Assembly: GCA_963920765.1 (NCBI GenBank)
Contig: OY987249.1
Location: 3,877,230 to 3,941,229 of the forward strand
Source: Ulota crispa
Taxonomy: Eukaryota; Streptophyta; Bryopsida; Orthotrichales; Orthotrichaceae
DNA length: 64,000 bases
Direction: 5' to 3'
The notes beneath the pieces are model-generated. The model was not told where the DNA came from and made no database searches. It saw nothing but the letters and a program-made list of their open reading frames with translations. The translations under genes were made by a program, and so were the position numbers. Each line of letters begins with the position of its first letter. Positions within the stretch are counted from its first letter, which is position 1. Below are positions 22,864 to 33,203 of the stretch, one piece after another.

Positions 22864-24256
22864 ATGTTGGCTTCGAAGTTGTCCAGTCACGGGGCGGTGG
22901 ACGATGTGAACGGCAAAAGCAAAGCCCAGAGCATTGCCAGCAGACGGTCGGGTGAGCTGAATCATCCTCCTTTACATTCCTTTACGTTGCTTTTCATTCC
23001 TTCTACGTACACAAAATAATGCATTTAGGTTGCCTTGATAATTAGGTTGTCTTACCATGAAAAGTTATCTCATGACTCATCGTTTGATCACTTGAAAGTG
23101 CATGTAACTCTCTAAATTTTAAAATTTCACATGATTCAAGACGGAAATTTTGTTAATTTTGTTTTTTGTAACATCATTGTTGTTACCAAAACTTTTGAAA
23201 TTTGTTTTTTTGCAGTAAGTGCTGATGAAAATTACTACAGCAGCAATCAATATTTATCTAGTGTAAAACGTCGGGGAAATTAATCTGAGGCAACTTAAAC
23301 GCAATATTCAGTGTAACCCTAACAGAATTCTGCACGTGAGCTCTCAGTTTCCATTATTATCATCACTATTATTTTTCTAGTATCTTTTCTCACATAAGAG
23401 CATCATTGCTTACGGCAAACCGACCTGAGTATGGAGCCAATCCTTTTTGAAAGAGCTTTGAGGTTTTCCTGGCTTCAAGGATTTTGCTGAGGCCCCCTAC
23501 CGATTTTGACGAAATCTACGTCACATTCTTCTTGGTTTGGTAGCAGTAAAATTATATCTGGAAATTTCGAACATACCTGCAACAAAGCTTCCTTATGTTG
23601 TGTCTAAATGATTGCGTCCTGTAACCAGACCAAAATTTCCTCAAAATCTGGCGACGCTTAGACGAAGAAAGAACTATTGACTATTTTTTGTTTGTCTAAT
23701 GGGATGTGTTCATGCAGGGAGTTAATTGCTAAGCAGATTTGCAGGTGGGCTTCGTGAAAGAACGGGACATCTAAGATTGCATCAACAAATTGATGAGATG
23801 GAGGTGCCTCCAATGAAGGGAGTGTACGACTGGAGCAATCATTTTGAGCTCCCACAACAAGGCCAGGGTGTAGTGTGTTTCTCGGCGGATTGTTCCAACG
23901 ACGTGCACGTGGCCGTGTCCTCCCAGCCCGAATCCATGGACCCCATGTACGAGTTCGTGATCGGGGGATGGAGCAATACAATGTCGGTGGTGAGGCGGAG
24001 ATCCCAAGGACTTAATCTAGCCACTGTCCCAGTGGGAATGAACAAATCACGAGTGGACACCGTGAACGACCTGTGGGTCTCTATCGACAAGATTACGAAG
24101 CTCCTTCAGATGGGTTATGGGAGGGAGCCCAGCCTGGACTCTACGATCCTGATTTACAAAGATCTCCACTTCTTGTCAGAAGCACGGTATGTCTGTTTCA
24201 GTAGTTGGAATGTGCCGGTTACCTACTCGGATATCACGGTGTGCGCTTTGGAGTGA
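22864..24256 (+). CDS. Farnesoic-acid-O-methyltransferase-like (FAMeT) domain protein, 2 exons, 199 aa
   Basis: Exons 22864-22951 and 23745-24256 join in frame through a GT-AG intron (split Gly codon) to give 199 aa. The first ~60 residues are an unremarkable Ser/Lys-rich leader. Residues ~65-199 match the Methyltransf_FA (FAMeT-like) fold seen mostly in arthropods and other invertebrates: a C-x-x-D-V-H-V-A-V strand, the hallmark YEFVIGGWSNTMSVVRR, a DLWVSI strand and a closing YVCFSSWNVPVTYSDI. The domain was named after a crustacean enzyme but in most proteins it is a beta-sandwich without proven methyltransferase activity, so no reaction is assigned. There is no signal peptide or membrane span. 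A 307-bp MITE sits in the intron. Exon 1 is inferred from phase and splice sites only; exon 2 is firm. Confidence 0.75.
23009..23315. mobile_element. MITE ending near TTTAGGTTGCC, inside the intron
   Basis: The left end near GCATTTAGGTTGCCTTGATA and right end CAACTTAAACGCAATATTCA are inverted repeats. It is the same family as 2611-3116 and 6585-6896. It lies wholly in the intron of the FAMeT-domain gene. Confidence 0.8.
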
Positions 24257-24639
24257 AAAAACTCTTCAAAGTTTAGACAAAATGACCGCTGTGTTTTGCT
24301 CGGAGTGAACAACGTTGCCCACTAATGTAGTGTATCTTTATTACTCAATCAGCAAGTGGGTGACCCTTTTGTGAACATTGTGCATGCAAAAGCTATTCAT
24401 ATGAATATATTCAGCTGCATAATTTATGTCCTTACAAAATCTTACATGAAAAATAATGTTATTCATTGTGCAAGAAAATCCAATCATCCAAAAGCCACAT
24501 AATGATCTCAACAATGTTTAACCTTTAAACGTCCAACGGGATAATTTTTGTCCCTTGGTCACCAAAATAATCCTTTGTAGGATAGAAAAGATTGTTTTTC
24601 ATCTTATTTTTTTCATAAGTGATCATAAATACATGGCTA
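24257..24639. other. 3' flank of the FAMeT-domain gene
   Basis: No gene seen. A degenerate TTTAACCTTTAAACGTCC at about 24522 resembles one end of the TTAA-flanked family, but no partner end was found. Confidence 0.35.
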
Positions 24640-25081
24640 CTTCTCCAAAGAAAAAGGGCAACATTTTAACTAGATGCCTAGTAGAGGTGATGCCATCAAA
24701 ATCAGCAACTTCAACATAGTCCTATTGGGCCAATTTGAGGTAAATTGCACTAACAAATATACGAAGTATGCTTGTGAGCTTCAACCTTGGGATTTATTGC
24801 AAACTTTTACCTTCTAGTTCATTGGGCTCATAGATGTGGCAAGAGATATTCAGGTGAGGAAGATAGTGGAGAAAATAATTTAGTTGCATCATGGTCTGCC
24901 ACCTTACACACAAGTATTGCAATATGGAAAGCGTTCCACAAAGTAGTTGAAACCACGCACATTCTCCTAGAGGTAGAAACACAATTGTGTTTCACTTCAC
25001 AACCCCACCTCTTTTCACAAACTTTATTACTAATTAAACCGCCTATGGCGGGTTAGGAGATGTGATCCCTACAAGCTTTAC
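24640..25081. repeat. Dispersed repeat, copy 2 (paired with 11600-12080)
   Basis: Colinear with 11600-12080, including TCAGCAACTTCAACATAGTC, CATAGATGTGGCAAGAGATA and CCCACCTCTTTTCACAAACT. It ends at the TTAA of the following element. No intact frame. Confidence 0.6.
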
Positions 25082-25085
25082 TTAA

Positions 25086-25729
25086 CCCCTAAATGCCTTA
25101 GGCACCTAATTTGTGTATTTACAATACTTTGAAGTTCAAAAAATCTAATTAAGTTGCTACTTTTAGTACTTTATATTTTTGAACTATACTTTTTGAGTTT
25201 TTGAAGTCTAGTTTTAGCATCAAAAATTTGATTTTGAAAATGATTGATTATGATTTTTTATTCAAGATTTTGTGTAATGGTCTGGACTTTCTACAAAGTT
25301 CAGAGCTCTTGGAAATGAGCCTCAAATACACTATATCTTGGTGAAAGATCTACACTAAAAACTCATTTAAACATATTGTAGAAGAGACTTTGAAAAGCCA
25401 TAAAGTGATTGGAGTTATGTATGTTATGTCTTTAACCTCGTATTTTTTTGGTGACCAATTTTTAGATTCAACATGTGAAAAGAGGATTAAAGGATTTCAA
25501 GTCATTTTTGTATTTTTAACACCTTCATGATCAAACATTTTAAACTTTCAATCCATAAGTGATTTTATTGATTTTTCTTTTCCTAATGTGATCTCTAACA
25601 TAAGAAGTTTAAATTTGAATAGTTACAATTTTTTTTTAAATGATAAAGCTTATTAAAATGTTGGTTGACTTTTTGTTCAATTTAGAGCAAATTCCTAGAA
25701 GCTCAAAAAAGGCCTCAGGCATTTAGGGG
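25086..25729. mobile_element. TTAA-flanked MITE, 644 bp
   Basis: Bounded by TTAA at 25082-25085 and 25730-25733. Ends are CCCCTAAATGCCTTAGGC and, reverse-complemented, CCCCTAAATGCCTGAGGCC. The interior is homologous to 62057-62706 (for example CTTGGAAATGAGCCTCAA), but the terminal repeats differ from that copy after CCCCT. Non-coding. Confidence 0.85.
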
Positions 25730-25733
25730 TTAA

Positions 25734-26097
25734 AACCTTTCACGAGAATGAAAATACATGGTTTGTTATGGAAGGCAAAAAACAACCTCACCAGATGCAC
25801 TCACATTTTTAGGTAACCCAAATCGTGAAGAGATTCACAAACACAATGTTAGGTCTCATGCTGCCCTTCTTTGCAATTTTCATAAAAGCACCATGTGTTG
25901 TTGCTTTTTGCAATTTTGAAAACAATATTATAATGGGTGAAAACTTCAGACACCACTCTAGAGCATTGTGGAGCTAGTATAGTAGGGACCAAGTGGGTGT
26001 TCAAGGATTAAGAGCAGCTCCACCAGTGACTCCAACAAGCTCAAAGTGGATGAAAAGTGTTGAGGCCCTCTCAAAACCCTCTCAAGACACTTTGTCC
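25734..26097. other. Intergenic, no gene seen
   Basis: No frame or repeat recognised. Confidence 0.4.
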
Positions 26098-26356
26098 TAA
26101 ACACCATATTCATTAAATTGGGAATTTGTGATTCCCAAACTGAACTTCACCTTAAATCCAAAAGGTTAACTTAAACCAAATTCAAAGCTATTAGATTCGG
26201 TTTGACCCACTAAGATTTTTTCCCTTGCAAATTCCTCCTCTCAGGTGAGGGCACGTGTACCCAAAAAAATGCTCCAAACACAATTTTAGGGGATCAACTA
26301 AAACCTTCAAAAGTCCCAAATTGCCCAAAAATTCCCAATTTAATAAATATGGTGTT
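26098..26356. mobile_element. AACACCATA-type MITE, reverse copy
   Basis: Full-length reverse copy: starts AAACACCATATTCATTAAAT, core CAAATTCCTCCTCTCAGGTG, ends TTTAATAAATATGGTGTT. Flanking TCCTA on both sides looks like a 4-5-bp target duplication. Non-coding. Confidence 0.85.
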
Positions 26357-26490
26357 CCTACCTTGTCTAGCAAGGGCCCTTCAAGCCACTATTCATCATT
26401 AATGATCATAAATTTAGTGGACTTTATCCTCTACTTTCCTTGATAATTGGTCAATTGATTATTTATGAACGTGTTGGAGTGTAAGTCAGG

Positions 26491-28226
26491 GCACCTTAAA
26501 AGTGGAAATCTATTAATAGATGCCACTTTTACCACATTTAAGACTAGTCATTCCTCACTTTTAAGGGCCACTTGGGAGGCATTAATAGGAGGGAAGTCAG
26601 TGAAGCTAGGGAAGGATATGATTGATATGTCATTTGTGACTTTTCATTGAGGTTCTTTGTTGACTGATGTGTTACATACCATCCTCCATTCTACTACTAT
26701 CCAGTATTTTGAAGATCATTTTTACAAACCATTCTCTAGTCTATCATTCTCCAATTTTTTGTAGATTTTTTTTAGTTGAAGATGACATCTGCCAAACAAT
26801 CTTGTGCTGGATTTCTGCCTAGCCATGCTCTCCATTTTGGTCAGTGATACAAATTGCTACGTGATTGGGCAAGAGGTGTTGCCACATTGTTTCCAAATAT
26901 TGCATTTATGGAGTTTGACTTCTCTATCCTTGGATGGGAGAAAGACTAATACCGCAAGTCCATTACCAATTTGTCCTTGGAAGGTGTTTTGCACTCAAAG
27001 CAATTTGTGCTTTTGACTCAAATAGGCTCGTAGACTCCCAAAAAAATGGATAAAATAATTTAAAAGTGGATATTGGCTCTTTTAACTCTTGCCATGTACC
27101 ACCTTTAAGCTAGTTTTGGATAAAAGTGAATTTACCACTTTTAAGGTGACTTGGTGTAAGCCTGTAAGGCAACCCACCTTAAAAGTGGCAAATCCACTTT
27201 TATCCACAATTAGCTTAAAAGTGGTAATTGGTAAGAGTTAAAAGTGTTTATAACCACTTTTAATTATTTTATCATTTGTATTGATGCCCACAAGCTTATT
27301 TGATTCAAAAGTGCAAATATTTTAGATTGCAAATCACCTTTCAAAAACAAATCGGTGATGGACTTGCGATATATGTCTTTCTCCTATCCAAAAATGTAAA
27401 AATCAAACTCCACAAATGCAGTGTTTGAGAATAGTGTGGTAGTACCTCCCTTCCAATCAAGCAAGATTCAAATTGCTAATTGACAAGCTTCCAACTAGCC
27501 TCAAATATAGTCTTGTGGTTGTAATTGTCAAACACAATAGCAAAACCATTGCCCTCCAAGTATGGTGTGTGCATGACTTTGTGGTCCATCTAAACTTGAC
27601 ACTACAAAAGAAAGTTGTCAACTTGGACATCTTTTTGTCACTTTGAACATTTTAATATCACTTCAAACATAGTTAGTCAATTTGAATGAGTCAATTCAAA
27701 CATTGTTTTCTTGTAGTGATCCATGCAAGCTGGAGAGCATGGCTAGGCAAAATCTGACACAAGGCTGTTTGGCAAATGTCATCTTGAACTAAAAATGGTA
27801 GGCAAAGAAGTAGGGAATGGTGGAATGGAAAATATCCGCAAAGAAGTGGTGAACCCCATACACAAGTGGTGTACCGATCCAAACGACGCTATTTTATGAG
27901 AGTAAAACAATGAGCCCAAGAGTGGTGAGCCAAGATTTTGTGAGCTAACACCAATTGTGAGCTCAAAATTAATGAAAAAACTTTAAAATAGTAAGTTTTT
28001 CAAGAGATGGATGTTTATAATGCACAATTACAATGACCTATGTACACATTTATAGGTGAAATTTAATATTTTGGTTATAAATCTAGGCTCATGGCTCACA
28101 ACTCATGTATTCCTGTTCATGATTTAGCATTTCCCATTATCATCCAAAAATTTAAAAGTGGTTTACTGCCAAGCTTAAAAATGGTAAAAGTGGTAAATAT
28201 TTATAGATTTCCACTTTTAAGGTGGC
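26491..28226. repeat. 1.74-kb long inverted repeat (fold-back element)
   Basis: The two halves are inverted, imperfect copies centred near 27165. Paired blocks are GCACCTTAAAAGTGGAAATC (26491) with GATTTCCACTTTTAAGGTGG (28206); GCCTAGCCATGCTCTCCA (26817) with its complement near 27733; and the stretch around 26900-26970 with 27342-27420. The centre has a tighter palindrome of AAAAGTGG motifs (27105-27235). Arms are about 800 bp. No protein is supported. Transcription across it would give a long hairpin RNA. Confidence 0.8.
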
Positions 28227-28849
28227 GTGCTATAAGGCCACCTTTCTAAAGAGCACAGGTGGAGATCAAGGGACTTGAGAACCGGCCAAAACAGATGATA
28301 TACTTTGAAAGAGCCCGGACCGGTGGAGATGCTATAAGGACGTCAATTTCTAGAACCGAAAGGTCGACTACTCGGCTCCACGATGATACGTGACGATAAA
28401 TGATATATTTTCAGTTATGGTAATGAAAAACATCCACATGTACACCCTGAAAGGCGGCCAAACGTTGGCAGCTAGATTCGGTCCGGCCGACTTTGATTTC
28501 AATCATCCAGGGATTCCAAGCTGTGCACGCACGTTGCAACAATTGCACTTCCAACAATCCGAATCCTTCGCCGACGGAAAAATCCGAAAAACGGGGTTCT
28601 TGATCCATCTAATTCGCGTGGCATTACGATATCTGCGCCTCTTATACACACAAAATTTTCATCTGCAGGATGTGTTGTTCGAATTAGGGTTTGGATCCAT
28701 TTGCTGTTGCTTCATAACTTCGTCCGGCAGCTTCACATGATCCACGATTGGATGGTGAGATGGATACTTTCACGACAAATGGGAGAGTAACGTCGAGGAA
28801 TGTCAAACCACTCTGGGAGCCCTAATTTTGAAGGGACTGTTGTAACACC
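28227..28849 (+). promoter_or_regulatory. Upstream region of the membrane-protein gene
   Basis: GC-richer than its surroundings, consistent with promoter and leader. No protein is supported; plus-strand frames here do not join to the gene. An upstream exon coding for a signal peptide could lie here, because homologues usually have one before the conserved R-T-R-R-P-D motif. Confidence 0.35.
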
Positions 28850-31800
28850 ATGAACGCTTCAGAAGGCCCTACGACGAGTGCGGACGTTTTAGCTGCAAAA
28901 CGCACCCGGCGACCTGATGCATTGAAGAGCTTCCAGGTGTACACTGGGGGATGGAATCTCATGAGCATGGACTACTTAGCGGTACTAGTACCAATTGTAT
29001 CTTGCAGAAATGTAAATAATGCTGCTTCTTGTGATCTTCAAGTTTACAATGGTATGCAAGTTGCTGTGAATCTTCAGACCTAATAATCTGAGATTGCTTA
29101 TTATTCTTTTGCCTGCAAAGGTTTACACTGTCATGTCACTTGAATCGATTGCCTATGGATGCAGTCTGCAGGCTACATGGGGATGCCCGGATTTGTCATT
29201 AGCTTATTGTGGATTATTGCGGGTTTCGTTTTGATTGTGGTGGTGGCCTGCATGTATTTTTGCTGCAAAGACAGCCTAAAATCTAAACCTGATTTTGACA
29301 GATTTGGCAATTACACCACGCTTGGTTTACTGATAGTCTTTACTGTTTTCACCATGTATGCCGCATTCCTCTTTTTCCTTTCCAGTGGTTCTGATTAGGG
29401 CTTTGTTGTGTGATTCAGCTGTTTAATTACATATGCAGCAATATGTGAATTGTTGTGGTCATGTGCACTTGAGGCTATGCATTTCTGATGTTGGGAGTAC
29501 ATTGGTGGCAGTGCTGGGTGCGGGACCTTGTTCACAGGACTACAAGGGCTGCAGACCGACATAAGCACGGTGATCACGTACATGATGGCTCAGTTTACTG
29601 CAACAGCCAAGGCACAATTGAGCTCCGTACCTCCTTCTGCTGCTCCTGAAGCTGCTGAAACTTTAAAGGCCATGGAAAAGGCTACAAATTCTACGTCAAC
29701 CATGATCAACACCCAGCTTAGCTCCATGTAAGTGGCATACTTCCACTTCAGGCTCTTCAGGTTTGACTTTACACAAGGGCGTTTTTTTTATTACGTTGCA
29801 AACAAGTTCATTGTTGGCGATGCACTTTTCAATTTTCACTCTGTGTATTGAACAAAACGAGAGTTCTGTTGACTTGGCCTATTTTTGGAGTGCAGAAAGC
29901 ATTGGGCAGCTAGGCATCCAAAATCTAAGCCAATTTTAAAAAGAAGAAACAGCTTAGATTCCCAAATTTTGAATACTCAAGTGTCTAGAACTCCAGAGTG
30001 TACAAATTGTATAGATGCAAAGTTCAATCAATCAATCTGAGGTTTTAGTTGGCCAACTCAATATTGTGGTGGATATTTCTTTTAAACATTTAGCACATGC
30101 GCTAATTTTGTGAATTTTTATCAATGTAACGACCATGATTTTAGAATCAAGTAAGAGATAGGCATTTGTGTAACTACATACGCATCAACTTTAATGTGAA
30201 TCTTTTCTGAAATTGATTTGATTTTCTTGTGGTGGAAAAAAATGCATTGCTACAATATCATGTTTTCAATGTGCTTTGTGAACATGGAGATGCTAAAAAT
30301 GATACAAGGAGTGCGCACCGTGACATCTAACGTGTCCCTTTTTGTTCATTTTGTAGAGTCCTATGGCTTATCATTCTTGCAGCAATCATGCTTGGAATTG
30401 CTTTGATTGGCCTAAGTGAGATTTTTTTATTGATTGGTGACATATTTGTAAAAAAAGTCTTAAGAAGAGATTATTGTGCCATAATTAGTGTGCTTACAAT
30501 TGATCTCTTTTAGTAATTTAGGATGTGTGTGAGCATCAACATCTAGTCAAATTGCATTAAGTACATGGATGCTAATTGTGTGCATATTTCTTACTGTGGT
30601 TGTTGATGCACTATGTTTGTTGTGGGCTTGGGGTGACAATTGGAAAAGTATTTGTTGCTAGCAAAATCAAACCAATCATTTATATGTAAGATTATTTAAA
30701 CTCCATTTTGAGGTTGTTATATATCAAATGCACTTAGACAATCAACACTAAACATAAATATACATTTGAACAATCATCATTTGAGCAAATCCAATTTAGG
30801 AATGGTCATGGTTGTTTTTGCAGTCTTGTGACAATTGGATGGTTGCTTGTAATGGGTACTTGGATCCTATGTGGCGTCTTCCTCCTACTTGATGCGTAAG
30901 CACCCTAATGCCTTGTGTCAAGTGCATTGTGCACTTCAAATCATGTATGTTTAGCTTTCTATATGAAAGCCAAAATATTCCAATTTTATTTGCTGATTGT
31001 TCTTTCTTTATGAAAATGCTCCAATTCTTTAAAATCTTCTTTCTTTTGCGTAGATGTTTTCACATCTTGAGTTATCCGGGACAACTTTGGCTAAGTGATT
31101 AAAAACACTGCTAAATGTGCTGTAGATGTAAAGAATATTAGTAGACTCAATCCATTAACTGCTGCTCATAGCCTTTAATGCAGTCACGTGCTTGCAGGCT
31201 TTTCGGTGACACATGCGTTGCAATGGAAGAATGGGCAGCAAATCCAAGAAGTGGTACCAGCTTCGACGTGCTCGTGAGTTGTGGCTCGAACAGTAATTCA
31301 TCAAGCAACTCATCAGGCTCACATTTCACCGCCACCAAACTATCACCAACAGCAGACAATGCATATCAAGACCCAGAATACAAGCTTCTGAGCGACATTT
31401 ATCAAAACATGAATCTCGAGTTTAATCAACTAAACGACGAAAGCTTCAACTTGAAGTCCGTGCAACAAAAGACAGCGGTCCCACCTTCCTCAAGTAACGA
31501 TAGTTGTGCAGAAATGCAACAAACATTTGTTCCAATATTCAACACGATTGTGACGAACAATTGCCCAAGCATGCGTAGAAACGCCAAGTGGGTGTGGGTA
31601 GCGCTAGTCACATTGTCCACCGGATCTACGGTGTCGATTTGTTTGTGGATTGTGTTCACCAGACGATGCACCATGAAACTAGCAAAAGTAGAGGGTGGCA
31701 ACATTCCCATGTTTCAGTTCCAAGACTCCACCAGTGCCAAGAAGAATGACGCTGGAGCGGGTTTTCAAAATGCTTCAGGAGCGCGTCACTCAACTGGTCC

Positions 31801-31882
31801 CTCAACTCCTGCCGAGGATGTGAATGGAGGAAGCAGAAAGCGATCCAAACCAAAGACTGTAAACATCAACATCAACACGTGA
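28850..31882 (+). CDS. Plant multi-pass plasma-membrane-type protein, at least 6 exons
   Basis: Exons seen: 28850-28981, 29165-29387, 29538-29727, 30357-30415, 30824-30895 and 31198-31882. Phases agree at every junction except 30415/30824, where an exon of 3n+1 bases, expected to encode about 12 residues, was not found. The order matches a conserved plant family annotated only as transmembrane protein, with a Tweety-like layout: RTRRPD...YTGGWN at the N-terminus, two membrane helices (FVISLLWIIAGFVLIVVVA and LGLLIVFTVFTMYAAFLFF), a hydrophilic loop, two more helices (ILAAIMLGIALIGL and LVTIGWLLVMGTWILCGVFL), CVAMEEW, a Ser/Asn-rich loop, a TNNCPSMRR motif and a last helix. The extracellular part after CVAMEEW is shorter than in flowering plants as I remember them, and a basic ~60-residue tail follows the last helix. 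The function of the family is unknown. Confidence 0.7.
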
Positions 31883-33203
31883 CATGCCACTTTATAAGGT
31901 AAGTGGCTTAGTTCCTTATTGTGATTTTTCCCCAAAGCAACTCCTACACATTCTATCCTGGAATGTACACTTTCAGAACCTAACATGAGAGAGCCTAAGG
32001 TCAAATTCGGGCACATCACAATTAGCTATTGAACTTCATGCAGTCTCTCTCAAAAACACACCCCAAGATCTTCCAATTGCATATAAGTTGCAACAATAAT
32101 TAAGAGGTCAGAGGAGGGGTAGTCTAGTAAGAGAGGAACTATGCTCCAATGCTAGTTTGGACGCTATTAAGGTATGTATATCACCTTACAGCGGGAGAAC
32201 AAGGTTTCAAGGACTCAATCCTGCGAAGTACCCACCGGGACTAAGGGGAACAGAAAACCTCCTAATTCCTACACCTGCAAGATTGCTGACGACCTAGGTG
32301 TCTTGCTAATATTCCAAAATTTGGGAGAAATTCGAATTTAAAAGTAGCAAAAAAAGCGAGGAAGAGCACAAGCATGAAGAGCACAAGCAAGAAGAGCAAA
32401 GTTGATGGCAAATGGGATTTAGTGATGGATTCTGGTGACCATACTTCTCTGGAGGTGGGAACGTAAAACGGTGTGCCCACATTTAACAATACACGACCAC
32501 GTTGAGTTCATCACCCAGGAAGGATTTAACATCAGTGTACCATAATACTATGAAGGAGAGGGTCAGAACAAAAAGATTATTGTCCGAGACAACAGCCGAT
32601 ATCCTTGAAAAATTGTTGTGCAGCTCATCTGAGTACTGTTCCGGTTCAAAAAATTGTATCTACAGGTTGTTAAGGTCATCACTATGTAACAAATGTACCG
32701 TGGGAAAAATGTGGGCTGTACAATGTACAACAGATTCGAAGGAACTTCAGCAGAAGAAAGGTTTTCTCGTTTCATTGCTTGAACGCATCGCTTGTTCCGT
32801 ACAGGGACCTTCTCAGAAACCAACCCTGAAGACAACATGTACACAGACGAAGTAAAATGAGAAGTAGAATTCACGCAATTACCAACAGAAAATGGCAAAT
32901 ACTCTCAATCACGCATAAAGACATTGCAAACAAAAAGCTTGCATGCAGATTAAGAACCTTCATCTTAACTAATTCCAAGCAGGAGAAATCAAATCAAGCC
33001 AGCTGCAAAGAAACAATGCTCAAATTGCAAAGTGAAAAACTTCGCAGAGACCAAAGCCAAAGTAAATGGTCACCAAAGATCAAGGCACGCTAAGTAAAAT
33101 CCATCTGCAGGGGATCAAGGACTACAAAGGAGACGAGCCTAGAGCAGGATGACGAACACTGAAAACATCCATATCCATAGCCACGAAGCAATAGAAACCT
33201 ACC
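31883..33203. other. Convergent intergenic region
   Basis: Lies between the 3' ends of the membrane-protein gene (+) and the CLSY-like gene (-). It should contain both 3' untranslated regions. Frames are short, overlapping on both strands and unrecognised. No repeat was identified. Confidence 0.4.

Noticed and set aside
25082-25733. TTTAGGGG/CCCCTAAA ends as interstitial telomere repeats
   Set aside because: The resemblance to the plant telomere unit is limited to one copy at each end of a TIR element; there is no tandem array.
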